Assembly (NCBI GenBank): GCA_030789695.1
Contig: CM061140.1
Location: 79,546,422 to 79,610,421, forward strand
DNA from: Scilla litardierei
Taxonomy: Eukaryota > Streptophyta > Magnoliopsida > Asparagales > Asparagaceae
DNA length: 64,000 nt
Reading direction: 5' to 3'
The notes beneath the pieces are model-generated. The model saw only the letters and a program-made list of their open reading frames with translations, had not been told where the DNA came from and ran no database searches. The position numbers were made by a program, and so were the translations under genes. Below are positions 42,989 to 53,544 of this stretch, in pieces (position 1 is the stretch's first letter; each line of letters starts with the position of its first letter).

Positions 42989-44371
42989 TTGGATGAATCT
43001 GGACATGTAATAAGAAACAAGGCAAGATTGGTTGCACAAGGTTATAATCAAGAAGAAGGTATTGATTATGAAGAAACATATGCACCAGTTGCTCGCCTTG
43101 AATCTATAAGAATGTTATTATCTTATGCATGTTTTAGAAATTTTAAATTATTTCAGATGGATGTTAAGAGTGCTTTTCTCAACGGATTTCTTAAAGAAGA
43201 AGCCTATGTTGAACAACCTCCTGGTTTCCATCATGAAAAACTAGATAATCATGTTTTCAAGTTAAGAAAAGCTTTATATGGTCTTATGCAAGAACCTCGT
43301 GCTTGGTATGAAAGACTTAAAACTTATCTTTTGAATTCTGGTTATTCTATTGGTAAAATTGATTCTACTTTATCTATCCAAAATATAGGTTCAGATATAA
43401 TTATTATTCAAATATATGTTGATGATATTATATTTGGCTCTACTAATGAATCTCTTTGCCAAGATTTTTCTAACATTATGCAGAAAGAATTTGAAATGAG
43501 TCATATGGGTGAACTCACCCACTTCCTTAGTCTTCAAATCAAGCAAATGAAGGAATTCATATTCATTCACCAAAGCAAGTATTCAAAAGAACTCATCAAA
43601 CGCTTTGGACTTGAACATTCTTCAGATAAGCATACTCCTATAAGCACATCAACATCTCTTGACAAAGATTTAAATGGTAAGGATGTTGATCAACGTCTTT
43701 ATAGAGTTATGATTGGTTCTTTACTTTATCTTACGGCAAGTAGACCAGATATTATGTTTTCAGTATGTTTATGTGCTCGTTTTCAATCTAATCCAAAACT
43801 TTCATTTTTAACTGCTGTGAAAAGAATTATTAGATATATTAAACATACATCTGATTATGGTTTATTCTATCCTAAAACTAGCACATATGATTTATTATCA
43901 TATAGTGACGCATATTTTGCTGGTTGTAAATCAGGCCGAAAGAGTACTAGTGGCACATGTCATTTTCTTGGACATGCCTTAGTCTCTTGGTTTAGCAAAA
44001 AGCAAAACTCTGTTTCATTATCTACCACAGAGGCAGAATATATTGTCGCTGGTTTAACATGTGCTCAAATTTTATGGATAAAACAAACTTTATCATATTA
44101 TGGCATTCAGTGTTCCATATGCCCTATTATGTGTGACACCACTAGTGTAATTAATTTATCTAAAAATCCTGTTCACCACTCAAGAACTAAACATATTGCC
44201 ATACGCCATCATTTTTTGGATGATCATGTTCAAAAAGGTGATATTATATTAAAATTCATTTCCACTGAGCATCAAATTGCCAATATTTTAACTAAGCCTT
44301 TGAAAGAGGAATCTTTCATTAAACTTAGACGAAATTTGGGCATCATCAGTGAATCTGAATTTGATATATAA
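42989..44371 (+). CDS. SIRE reverse transcriptase and RNase H
   Basis: 460 codons without a stop, from just after a TAG at 42970 that separates it from upstream pol. RT landmarks in order: [56 protein letters not shown] (catalytic Asp), [12 protein letters not shown] and the YVDDIIFGS active site (about residue 140-150). RNase H follows: [59 protein letters not shown] and [19 protein letters not shown], ending ANILTKPL. The catalytic motifs are present, although upstream gag, integrase and the linker are broken. It would copy element RNA in the particle. Confidence 0.93.
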   Translation: MDESGHVIRNKARLVAQGYNQEEGIDYEETYAPVARLESIRMLLSYACFRNFKLFQMDVKSAFLNGFLKEEAYVEQPPGFHHEKLDNHVFKLRKALYGLMQEPRAWYERLKTYLLNSGYSIGKIDSTLSIQNIGSDIIIIQIYVDDIIFGSTNESLCQDFSNIMQKEFEMSHMGELTHFLSLQIKQMKEFIFIHQSKYSKELIKRFGLEHSSDKHTPISTSTSLDKDLNGKDVDQRLYRVMIGSLLYLTASRPDIMFSVCLCARFQSNPKLSFLTAVKRIIRYIKHTSDYGLFYPKTSTYDLLSYSDAYFAGCKSGRKSTSGTCHFLGHALVSWFSKKQNSVSLSTTEAEYIVAGLTCAQILWIKQTLSYYGIQCSICPIMCDTTSVINLSKNPVHHSRTKHIAIRHHFLDDHVQKGDIILKFISTEHQIANILTKPLKEESFIKLRRNLGIISESEFDI

Positions 44372-45209
44372 GTATTTTAATTTGTTTTAATTTTTGAGAA
44401 TTTTTATATAATTTTTTCGTCATTATTTATTTTTAGCCGACTACAAATTTTTGTAACCGGCCAATTCTTCAAACTCTTTTGTCGTGTACTTTTAATGGTT
44501 ATCTTTTTGTCTTTTACTGTTTTAACCCTTGTGTTATCATTTTTTGTCTCATACTATTTGACATGCGGTTATGGGAAATGATTTTTTTTTCAAAAAACAA
44601 TTTTTTAAAAAAATCTTACCTACCCTCTCTTGCATTCGGTCAGAATGTTGGCTCTCCTTTATTACGTATCTTGGAATTTGGCATGACATTAAGCTTTATC
44701 CTTGGAATGAGGATTTCCTCTTGCCAAGTGGCTCTTTCCCATTTGCCTTCACCTACAAAACCGTCACATTCTCTTAAATTTCGGCATTGACTTTCATTTT
44801 TTCTCCTATTTCCAATGTCCTTGGGACATACCAACCATTAAATATTTTACATGACAACATTCACCAACTCTTTTTAAGTTTTGTCCTCTTCTCCATTGTT
44901 TTTTTAAATTAATTTGTTGTTTATTTTTTTGGGTTATTTAAAACGGATACACTCAAACCTTCTCTTTTTGCCTCTTCGATTTTTTTGCTTCTCTTCTTCT
45001 ACGCGTCTGTTCGGTTTTCATTTTGAAACCTTTCAGTTTTTGTAATCCATTCAGTTTTAGCAACTTCCTTAACTTGAAACTGATCATGGCAACCGTTCGG
45101 TTTTTGCGTCCCTCTCCACTTTCTATTTATATCATCCGAATTCTTTATTTTTTTCACTACCCCTATTCATCATCTTCTTCCTTTCGTCATCTCGTTTCCT
45201 TCTATCCCC
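44372..45209 (+). other. SIRE spacer between pol and env-position ORF
   Basis: Non-coding, T-rich. It holds one GCCGACTACAAATTTTTGTA palindrome (44434-44462), a member of the LTR motif family. TATTTAAAAC at 44935 and CTATTTATATC at 45122 are TATA-like but unsupported. Confidence 0.5.
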
Positions 45210-46374
45210 ATGGCCGACCCAGAGATCCCCACTCGTTTCCGCTCATCTGCCGCAAAATCTCGCTATCACTCTTTCGAGGCAACTCAATTCCATCCCGAAC
45301 GGTTCCTTGATTTCGCCACCCCCTACAACTTCAACATCCGCGAGATCCTTGAAACCGCCGGCCTTCACAATGTTTGGTGCCTTGACAACAAAGTCCAATA
45401 CTATCCTTCATTAATTAAGGAATTCTATGCTAACCTTGAATCTTCTGTCAACCGTGGCCAGAAGATCTTCACAACCATGGTTCGCGGCATTTCTTTCACT
45501 GTTTCTGGCAAAACTATTGCCAAGATCCTCGACCAGCCCCCAGATTTGATGGCTCTCTCTCTTTTCCTATGACCTATCCTACCATCCTTGCAAAATTAGC
45601 CCCGAAATTTTTCTCTCATATGCCCGCAACGAAACTTCATCCTGATGCGCAGCTTCTCCACAAGGTCATCATCCACAACATCATGCCGAAATCGGGCTCC
45701 CTAAACTACCTCAGTTCCTCCATCGAGCATTGCCTCTATGCTCTCTTAGGTGGCTTTCCCATTCACTGGGGAAATCTCCTGTTCTTCACACTTGCGAAAC
45801 ATGTCTCTTCCCATTTTTATCTCCCTTGTCTGATTACCCTGATCCTACGAGCCTTTTCTATCCCCACTAATGGAGAATACTTTGTTTATAGTGATATTCA
45901 CTTTGATGAACTTACCGTCCACAGCATGCGCCTGCCAGATCCTCCCTCTTCCACTTCCGAATCAGAAGACGATGATGACGATGGTGATGATGAGTCCGAA
46001 GGGACTCATACTCAGACCCCACAGCCTCAGCCTCGGGTCACTCCCACCCCCACGGTCGCTCCAAGCTCTTCTCGTCCAAAGTTCAGCACGAAGCTCCTTG
46101 CCTCGAAGGATGACATTTCTCCCTCTCGCGAAACAATGACATGCTTATTCGTCGTCTTACCAAGACTGTCTCTGAAGGATTCACCGGGATTCAGATGCAG
46201 TTCAGCACTTATGATGAAACTTTGAAGCAGTACTCGGCCGTTCTTGACCAGATCCAAACTAATCAATCTCAGCTCTTGTCTGCTCTCGAAACGCATAATG
46301 TCATTCCCTCCCATCGTATCCCTCCCCGCCATTCCTCTCTTGGAACTTCGTCCTATCATCCTCCAGCCCCGTGA
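45210..46374 (+). pseudogene. SIRE env-position ORF (putative plant transposon protein family), two frameshifts
   Basis: ATG 45210 opens MADPEIPTRFRSSAAKSRYH. The conserved block ILETAGLHNVWCLDNKVQYY, YPSLIKEFYANLESS and VRGISFTVSGKTIAKILDQP matches what I know of the 'putative plant transposon protein' domain found downstream of pol in SIRE/Maximus elements. The frame ends at 45572 but coding continues in the frame open from 45569 (HKVIIHNIMPKSGSLNYLSS, CLYALLGGFPIHWGNLL). An acidic SESEDDDDDGDDESEG linker and Pro/Thr-rich stretch follow, then another frame at 46141-46374 with a coiled coil (YDETLKQYSAVLDQIQTNQS). About 390 residues if read through. No signal peptide or membrane anchor is evident, so 'env' refers only to position. 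Confidence 0.78.
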
Positions 46375-46820
46375 TCCTCTTGGCTTTTGACCGTCCCTTA
46401 TCCTCATGACCGCTGGTTCTTTTCAAGTTCAGTTTGTGTAGCCACTGATGGGTGTTTTTCTGTTTTTGTGTTGGCATCAAGTCTGCAGTCTGGTTGTTGT
46501 TTGCTTTATTTTGTCGGTTGTTTGGATGTTATGTTTGTTTAAATTGGGTATTGTATTCTAGTTTGTTCTATGTTCTCCCATATCTGTTTTGTTATATGTA
46601 GTCTATGTATTACTTCGTTCTGTTTCATTTCCTTGCAAATTTCTCTCCATTTCGTTACTAGCCGACTACGAAAATTCGTAGCCTGCTAATTTTGTTTCTC
46701 CACTTTTTGTGGATGACAAAAGGGGAGAACATCCGCCATGTATTCTGGGGGAGTATAATAGTAATAGTACGAGTAATCTTAAATATCCTTTAATTGTTTG
46801 TCATCATCGAAGGGAGAGAA
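46375..46820 (+). other. SIRE 3' non-coding region
   Basis: T-rich, with one more GCCGACTACGAAAATTCGTA palindrome (46658-46688). GACAAAAGGGGAGAACATCC (46708) is an upstream purine tract; the LTR-adjacent tract is GAAGGGAGAGAA at 46809-46820. Confidence 0.7.
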
Positions 46821-48007
46821 TGTTGGAACTTGGTATATTCCATCTTCTATTCAATATGGTTTTGATATGACAATCAATATTTTTCTGTTACTAACTCTAT
46901 CTATACAGATGTGCAGACATAAAGCTTATTTTATTTTCATATTACATATGTTCACTTGACAAGGACTCTCTGAGAATACCGGCTTTGCTACTCAAATTAT
47001 GTTTGGATAACATATCTTCGGAATAATGTAATTTTATTTTTAGATAGCTTCAGGGCCTTGGCTATAACATATCATATATCCCTAAACTCCAAATTACATT
47101 ATCTTCCAAACCATTTGATCCTATGTCAAATATTCCCAATTTTCATATTTGGTCGACTACGATTTTTCGTAGGCTACTAAAAATATTTTCTTCGAATTTT
47201 GACATGAAAATTTCTGACAAGGATCTAGTCGTTGACTGATCCACGTTATCATCCTCAAATAGTCAGTTTATGACCGTTTTAAAATTAGTCGACATACGAT
47301 TTTTTGTTGCCGACTAAACCGTTTTTTGTCCGTTTGAGTCCGAAATTTTCTGGACAGTTTCTATCCGTTTGGAACTGTCTCTATAACTGATTCTGAACAC
47401 TATAAAATGAGGGGTACCCCCTCTCTTTTCATTCACTCCTTTTTCTCCTCTTTTGTTTTCATTTTGTGGAAATTAAGGCTTTAATTCTGTTGGGAAAGTT
47501 GTTTGTGTTCTCATTTGTAAGAAGAAATTCTGATCTCTTTCTTCATTTAAGAACTAAAGAACTTCAAGTGTGTTTCGTAAATTCCACTTTTAGAAATATT
47601 GAGTTCTCATTTTTAACACCTTCCTTTGAATTCATTCTTGAAATTCATACCAAGGCTATATGTGTTTTCTTATTTCATTATTTCTCTAACAAGGTTTGAA
47701 TCTCTAGTTGTAGAGATTGTACAAAGTTTGGGACATGGGGAGTGTCGCCATTTTTGTAAGTTGATGCTTGCGGGGCAAGTGATTTTAGTGGATTGAAAAT
47801 CTCTACGGGGAGTAGAGGACTGGAGTAGGATCAAAAGGATCCGAACCATGATACATCATTGTGTTTGCGATTGGTTTATTTTCTATACTTGTCATTTAAT
47901 TTCTATTCCATCTTTACAAATTTTAGTAACATTTTATTTGCAACAAGTTTTTATAATACACTATTCAACCCCCTTCTAGTGTATTTGTGTATACAGGTGA
48001 TCCTACA
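46821..48007 (+). repeat. 3' LTR of SIRE element
   Basis: 1187 bp, collinear with 28847-30030 with tens of differences. Palindromes at 47153-47180 and 47287-47318, TATA at 47401. Confidence 0.93.
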
Positions 48008-48983
48008 CCTGCTGCGCCTAGTTACGGGCGCCTGCCCGCAATGGAGGTGGGGCGCACCCGCTGGGCCTAGCGGGCGTGTCCACAGGTTAGGGGCCCTCCA
48101 TTGGCTGTTTTCTAAGGTTTCTGGAAACCCTTGACGACGGCTACGAGCTACGACTTTTTGCTCAACTTAGAGCAATTGTTTGAGGGGTCAAATGAAGTCG
48201 GAATTCGTCGCCGTTTGTTCCTACGCGGTCACCATTTGAAGCTATTCAAAATGATAGGTTGTATCGTCTCTAAAGCTCAACGGTGAGGGAGATTTAATTG
48301 GTTGAAGTTAGGCCTTTGAGAAAGGCTTACCAACTCAATTAAATCCATCTTTCACTAATTAGTCCCACATTGCTCGTGCGACAAGCATGTGGTACGGCTC
48401 CCTATATAAATAGGGGTGCACACCCCTTGGAAAACATTGCATCAAGTCTCCGATTCGAGAAGCTCCTAATTTTTGAGCACACTCGATCGAAGACTTAATT
48501 ATTCATCCTCTTTCTTCCTATCCTCCAATCGAGTCATAACAAGATGGCGAGGAGGTTTGGATCTAATCCAGAAGTCTCTGACGTGGATCTTCTCCAGTGA
48601 AATCTTCTTCGACAAGTGGTTGGCTCGGAGGCGGGTGTCGGCTCGCTTTGGGTGGATCGGATCGAGGGCGCAAGGCGGCTCAGCTTCGAGTAGCGAAAGA
48701 AGGTGGTGCGGTACATCTTGCCTGCTCCAAGGAAAGATTCTGATTATGTCATTTAGTAGCTTTCTACCCTAGTTTTAATTATGTCGCACTAGTATAGATC
48801 CCTTTTGGGGTGGTCAGATCCACCTCAAGTCGGCATAGATCTCGGCTAAGGTTCTGGCTTTCCTTAGGGCGTCGCTAAAATGTTTAGTGTTTGTTTTTTC
48901 CGATGTGCTCATTATGCTTCTGTAGTCTGTCTGACTTAGGACGAGCACCGATCTGAGCCCTAAGGGTCCGCCAAAACCCTTCA
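48008..48983 (+). repeat. 5' LTR, second part (end of U3, R, U5), of the split copia element
   Basis: Continues the GC-rich palindrome array interrupted at 28846, then TATA box CCTATATAAATAGGGG (48401-48416), R-U5, and the end CCAAAACCCTTCA before the primer site. Confidence 0.75.
48403..48412 (+). promoter_or_regulatory. TATA box of split copia LTR
   Basis: TATATAAATAGGGG, about 320 bp downstream of the last GCGGG palindrome. Confidence 0.7.
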
Positions 48984-48984
48984 G

Positions 48985-48998
48985 TGGTATCAGAGCTT
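48985..48998 (+). other. Primer-binding site of split copia element
   Basis: TGGTATCAGAGCTTCTAGG, one base after the LTR end. Confidence 0.88.
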
Positions 48999-50703
48999 CT
49001 AGGTATGCATGATGATCTTTGATTGCGATATTTTTAAAATTATGAATGCCTACTAAATGCAAATTAAGATTCTGACTTTATGCGATATCGTTAGAATGGA
49101 CCCCTTTTTGTAAAATATTTTTTAAAATTGTTTTAAAAGCATGGAAATTTTTTAAGAGATATTTTAATTTTATGCGATGAAGTTAAAATAAGACTCTTAT
49201 GATTAGATGATCGAAATGATCATTTTATATGATAAAGTCCTCTTAGCAAGCGTTCTAATGTTTCATAATGATTTTAAATACAAAGGGTGTAATAAAAAAA
49301 ATTATTTGATAATTTTTATGAAGCCAATATTTTAAATGTTTAAGTTTTAAAATCATATCTTTTTATTTAAATGTTAAAATTTAAAGATAGCATGTTAATT
49401 ATTTATTTGATAAATGTTTTAACATGATGTTCTATTTAAGTGTTAAGTAGTTGAACCCTAAGTTTATGCGATAAGGATTAGCGTTGTTTATGTTTAATGG
49501 CATGATGTATATTTGATTATTCATGAACCTTTTAAGGTTAGCCATTACTTCTTTAAAAATTTATAAGACGAATTTTTAATTATTGTGACATGCTATGTTT
49601 TAATGAATCTCTACAACCTTTAAACCTAATTCCTGATTAGGGTAGTCCTCTTTAATGACGATTATTATTTTAATTGTTTCAATAATAATTTTCATTAAAT
49701 GACTACAGTTTAAAAGTGTTGAAATTGATTTATTAAAATCCTAATGTTGATTAGTGTAGCAGTTGGACAATGAACCTTATAGTTGATAAGGACTTAATAA
49801 AAGTTATTAATGAATCCTAAGAATTCTGAATTAAGGATTCCACTAGTTGATAGGATTAACTAGTCTTCTAATAAAAGCCTTTTAGTTTACGGCACGCATA
49901 TATAAATGATAAGTGTCATTCAATGGATCATGAAATCGGTCAATGTGCTTGCTTAAGTTTGTTGGATCACCGTAGCTAGACTGGTGGTAAGTGATCATGG
50001 CTTAGTTAATTCCTTGGCCGTGTCCGCTGGACCGCAATGATACAAATCATGATTATATGACAACCTGAACTATACCTAAGTCTAATACGTTAATAATCTT
50101 TTTCAAGATAAAACGTAACCCTCTTTGTTTTAGGGGTTGGCAACTATATGACCCGTGTTCCAGTTGTTGAGCTATACTCAAGCTGTGACATGGAAACATT
50201 GTAGAAACCAACTTCTTAAATACATATGATGTAATCTTGATTTGACCCAAACCGTCGTGTCGTGAATACACCGAGCACCGACATAAGTTTATCTAATGAT
50301 GTAGTCTAGTCTTGACCCAAACCGTCGTGTCGTGAATACATCGAGCACCGGCGTAAGTTAAGCTAGACGTGAAAACAAGGGCCCGACTAGGCTAGCCAAT
50401 ATGATTTGGATGAGTGACACTCATGATCATAAATGGCTAGGGGTAAAATAGATAGGGAGTCATATGTGATATGATTCATGAAGAGTTCATGTGCCGACTG
50501 CAGAGTCTAACAACTTATTGAGCTACACTCAAGGTTGATAGACTCGGAGTAGTTGAATCCCTCTCCCACAAATATTTTATTATAATAAATTGATTATTAT
50601 TGTGGCTTTAATTTTTAAAATCAGTGGGAGAATATTGTTTTAATAAAACTTGCTTAAACTATACAAAGAACATATGCTAATTCGATTTATATTAAAATGC
50701 AGT
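48999..50703 (+). other. Long leader of split copia element, no gene seen
   Basis: 1.7 kb of AT-rich DNA with scattered TTTTAAA blocks and a 70-bp direct duplication at 50242-50365. No coding signal. Long leaders between PBS and gag are common in this kind of element. Confidence 0.6.
50242..50365. repeat. 70-bp direct duplication
   Basis: TTGACCCAAACCGTCGTGTC and the following GTGAATACAYCGAGCACCG occur at 50242 and 50312, period 70 bp, with three substitutions in the shared 48 bp. Confidence 0.9.
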
Positions 50704-51700
50704 ATGGAGTCGAGACTCAAGTTCATTATTGAGAAGAACGTGCTAGATGGAACCAACTACAAAGATTGGCTGAGGAAAATTAAGTTAGTCCTCTCGCTGA
50801 CCAGGATTAGCTACGTACCGACCAAGGACTCTCCGAAGAAGCCTAGCGCGAATGCCACCAACGAGGAGAAGGAGGCTTATAGACAGCACTAGATGGATGC
50901 AGAGAAGGCCAGATGCCTTACTCTGGCTTCCGTGACCAACGACCTGCAAAGGAAGCACGAACATATGGATGTTCAAAGTATGCTTCTGAACGCAGAGGAG
51001 TTATATGGCAAGCGGTCAAGAACTGCCAGGTTTGAAGCCACGTGCAACCTCTGGGGAACTAAGATGGAGACGGGCCATGTGCAAGATCATGTTATAAAGA
51101 TGATCGGGTACATTGAAGATGCTGCCCAGTTAGGTTTTGTACTCGAAAACAAAATGCGCGTGGACATTATCCTGAAGTCTTTAACCCCTGACTTCAAACA
51201 ATTCATTACTGGTTTCATCATGAACAATACTGAAACGGATCTTCTTCCTGAACATGCTTTGGGAGTTTGAGGAGATTGAGAAGAAGTCGACTGTGTTGGT
51301 TGTTGGCTCTGCTTCTTCTGACCTATCGAAAGGCAAATGTAAGAAGAGGCAGGTCACATAACTAACCAAGGTGAAGAAGGGGAAGAAGAAGAAAGGGGCT
51401 CCGTCGAAATTCGATTGCTTCCATTACCAAAAGCCAGGCCATTGTAAGAGGAATAGTAAGGTTTACCTTGCAGAGAAAAAGGGGCATGCTGATGCCTCTA
51501 CCTCAGGTACAAATGTTTTACTTAAGAGCATAAAATTTCCATTAAGCTTTGATATATGGTATGAGATACCAATATATTTACTAAGACATCTGTATAATGT
51601 CTACAGATGCTTAAGGCGAAGCAACAGATGTAAGAAGTTCAGCTCACGGTAGGCATCAGAGTAATCGTTGCTGCTGGGGCCGTATGTGAACTTCAGGAGA
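50704..51700 (+). pseudogene. Copia gag, decayed, with zinc-knuckle remnant
   Basis: ATG 50704: MESRLKFIIEKNVLDGTNYK followed by DWLRKIKLVLSLTRI, the N-terminal gag signature of many plant copia elements. A TAG at 50890 interrupts; the frame continues MDAEKARCLTLASVTNDLQR, LNAEELYGKRSRTARFEATC, MIGYIEDAAQLGFVLENKMR and IILKSLTPDFKQFITGF to 51270. After a frameshift comes FEEIEKKSTVLVV, a Lys-rich KKGKKKKGAPSKFDC, then FHYQKPGHCKRNSKVYL, a knuckle that has lost two cysteines. Protease-like traces (51600-51700) are barely recognisable. Non-functional. Confidence 0.82.
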
Positions 51701-52028
51701 TAACAAGAAGAAGAAGAAGAAGTCGACACTCTTTTATTATTTGAATAAATGTGTCGATTATTTTGTTTCAAAAACAATGATTGAGTGATTGTCACTCAAT
51801 GTTTATTTGATGTTGAACAAGTTTGATTCATTGTGAATGAATTAGTTGTTGGTTAATTTCCTTGGAAGATATGCTCTATTTAAAATGTGATTTGTTGAGA
51901 ACGGCTGATTGCTGAGGATATGGCTGTCAAAGTTGGTGTGCAAAATTTCTTGAGCTGTCATGAAAACTTCTATATTAATGTGATTATTTGGAATTTGTCG
52001 GTGTATACACACACACACACACACCCAA
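51701..52028. other. AT-rich junction sequence ending in (CA)n
   Basis: No clear coding; a fading copia remnant followed by a (AC)n microsatellite at about 52007-52024 that abuts the foldback element. Confidence 0.5.
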
Positions 52029-52415
52029 AAATGTACCCGAGGTCGACCTCAGGCAGCAATACCTGAGCACACCCCCGCTATTCGGGGGTTGTAAGTATTT
52101 TTTTTGAATTTTTTGCAGTAGGTAGATATACTTGTTATATAGCTCTCCACAAAATTTCAGGTCAATCCGACACCGTTTGAGCCTCCGTTCATCGATTGCG
52201 TAAAACTATCCAGAATTCTGGACAGTTTTGCGCAACGTTTTTGAAATCGATGAACGGAGGATCAAACGGTGTCGGATTGACCTGAAATTTTGTGGAGAGC
52301 TACATAACAAGTATATCTACATACTGCAAAAAAAAATTCAAAAAAATTCTTACAACCCCCGAACAGCGGGGGTGTGCTCAGGTATTGCTGCCTGAGGTCG
52401 ACCTCGGGCACATTT
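52029..52415. mobile_element. 387-bp foldback MITE-like element
   Basis: Almost the whole length is one inverted repeat. Left arm from AAATGTACCCGAGGTCGACC, right arm ending GGTCGACCTCGGGCACATTT, centred near 52215 on TCCAGAATTCTGGA. Arms are about 190 bp and differ at only a small number of sites plus short insertions (TTGCGTAA versus TTTCAAAAACGTTGCGCAA at the apex). No ORF. Flanked by (CA)n on the left and (TA)n on the right; no clear target duplication. It could form a long hairpin RNA. Confidence 0.85.
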
Positions 52416-52417
52416 CC

Positions 52418-52419
<2 letters not shown>

Positions 52420-52491
<72 letters not shown>
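52420..52491. repeat. (AT)n microsatellite
   Basis: About 36 AT dinucleotides between the foldback element and the 3' end of the LINE. Confidence 0.95.
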
Positions 52492-52493
<2 letters not shown>

Positions 52494-52667
52494 AAAGTTA
52501 GCTTTATTAAGAACTGTACACAAAGTACACCATAAGAGCTTGTAGGGTTGAGGTTTCAATAGAGGGAGGAGAGGGCACAAGCTCCGTCACTCCCTACTAC
52601 TAATTCTCCACCCTACAACACCTTGTAAACTATACAATATTCATGGAAAAATAAGAAAATAGTACAA

Positions 52668-53358
52668 TCAGCCCATGTCACTGAACTCCCAATTAGCTAA
52701 TGCGCAAGCATCCTCTGTATCAGCCGGTTCCTGGTCTCTCATTGCCACTCTGATATCCGTCGCAATCTCCTCAAAAAGGATAGTTTTACCTTTCTTTATG
52801 TTCTCGAATATTCTTCTGTTCCGTTCTCGCCAAAGATGCCATACCATAGCTGATAGGGATGTTTTGGCTAACAAGCTGAGGACATTTTTCCCCCTAAAAT
52901 GGGATAGATAGTATTTCCCTACCTCAGCTAGGGTAGGGTCGATATGAGTTTTGATATTCAGCTTCAGGAGTGTCCTCTGTAGAATATATTTGAGTAGCTG
53001 CATCCAAAAAATAGGTGCTCAACATTCTCCACCGTGCTACCATCACACAACATGCAGATTACAGGCGTGTTTAGACCCCGTTTGCTAATCACATCTTTGG
53101 TGAGTAATTTCCCTCTGTAAGCTCTGAGCAAAGTAATCGACATTTTGGGAATGTGATTTCCAAACCAGATAAGGTTGTGAAATTGGAGGGGAATACCTCT
53201 CTTGCGTACGCCTTCCCATGCTTGTGAGAACTTGAATCCATCCGCCTGTTACATTGCTCCAGTCGGCCTCTGAAGTCCGGCATTATTCGACGCCCATACC
53301 CAATAATCAGCACCCGACCCAAGCTTGATATTTTGGAGCATGGGCGCAACCTGGGCAA
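52668..53358 (-). pseudogene. LINE C-terminal zf-RVT region
   Basis: Two frame pieces. 53358-53089 has LWFGNHIPKMSITLLRAYRG-like content split by a frameshift. 53003-52668 reads LLKYILQRTLLKLNIKTHID, MVWHLWRERNRRIFENIKKG and CALANWEFSDMG. It aligns with 59085-58609 (MVWHIWSERNRRIFDAEKRT, AFTNWEFRDMG), confirming the family. This is the domain that follows RT in plant L1 ORF2. Confidence 0.82.
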
Positions 53359-53544
53359 TTTCTGGATCAGCCACCCAGGCTCCCCTAACCCAATAATCGT
53401 TGACCTTCCTCAAAGAAGAGCTTGGCGGGACGTTAAAAATTGTATTAAGGGGGCCGCAAATTAGCTAATTGTCATGCCAAAATAATGTTGAACATCCATC
53501 TCTTACCTTCTTTTGGATTAGTTTTTGGGATACGCTTCTACAGG

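Larger units (their letters stand above)
28847..48007 (+). mobile_element. SIRE-type Ty1/copia element with env-like ORF, interrupted by Athila-B
   Basis: LTRs 28847-30030 (1184 bp) and 46821-48007 (1187 bp), TGTTGGAACTTGG ... CCTACA. Primer site TGGTATCAGAGCAGG. Order gag, protease, integrase (split by Athila-B at 32536-41977), RT, RNase H, env-position ORF, purine tract GAAGGGAGAGAA (46809-46820), LTR. Without Athila-B it is about 9.7 kb. Flanks are CCCGC (28842-28846) and CCTGC (48008-48012), a target duplication with one C-to-T change at a CpG. This is the only LTR element here with reverse transcriptase. Confidence 0.93.
27418..52000 (+). mobile_element. Ty1/copia element with LTR split by a SIRE insertion (3' part not seen)
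   Basis: Plus strand. LTR piece 1 is 27418-28846. Piece 2 is 48008 (or 48013)-48983 and ends CCCTTCA just before the TGGTATCAGAGCTT primer site. A long leader leads to a decayed gag at 50704. Coding similarity fades by about 51800, before the foldback element. The 3' LTR is not in the window. Target duplication on the left would be TTTAC (27413-27417), not verifiable. Confidence 0.75.

Noticed and set aside
45210..46374. True viral envelope gene in the SIRE element
   Set aside because: There is no signal peptide, transmembrane segment or furin-like site visible; only position and the plant transposon-protein domain support the label, so it is called env-position.
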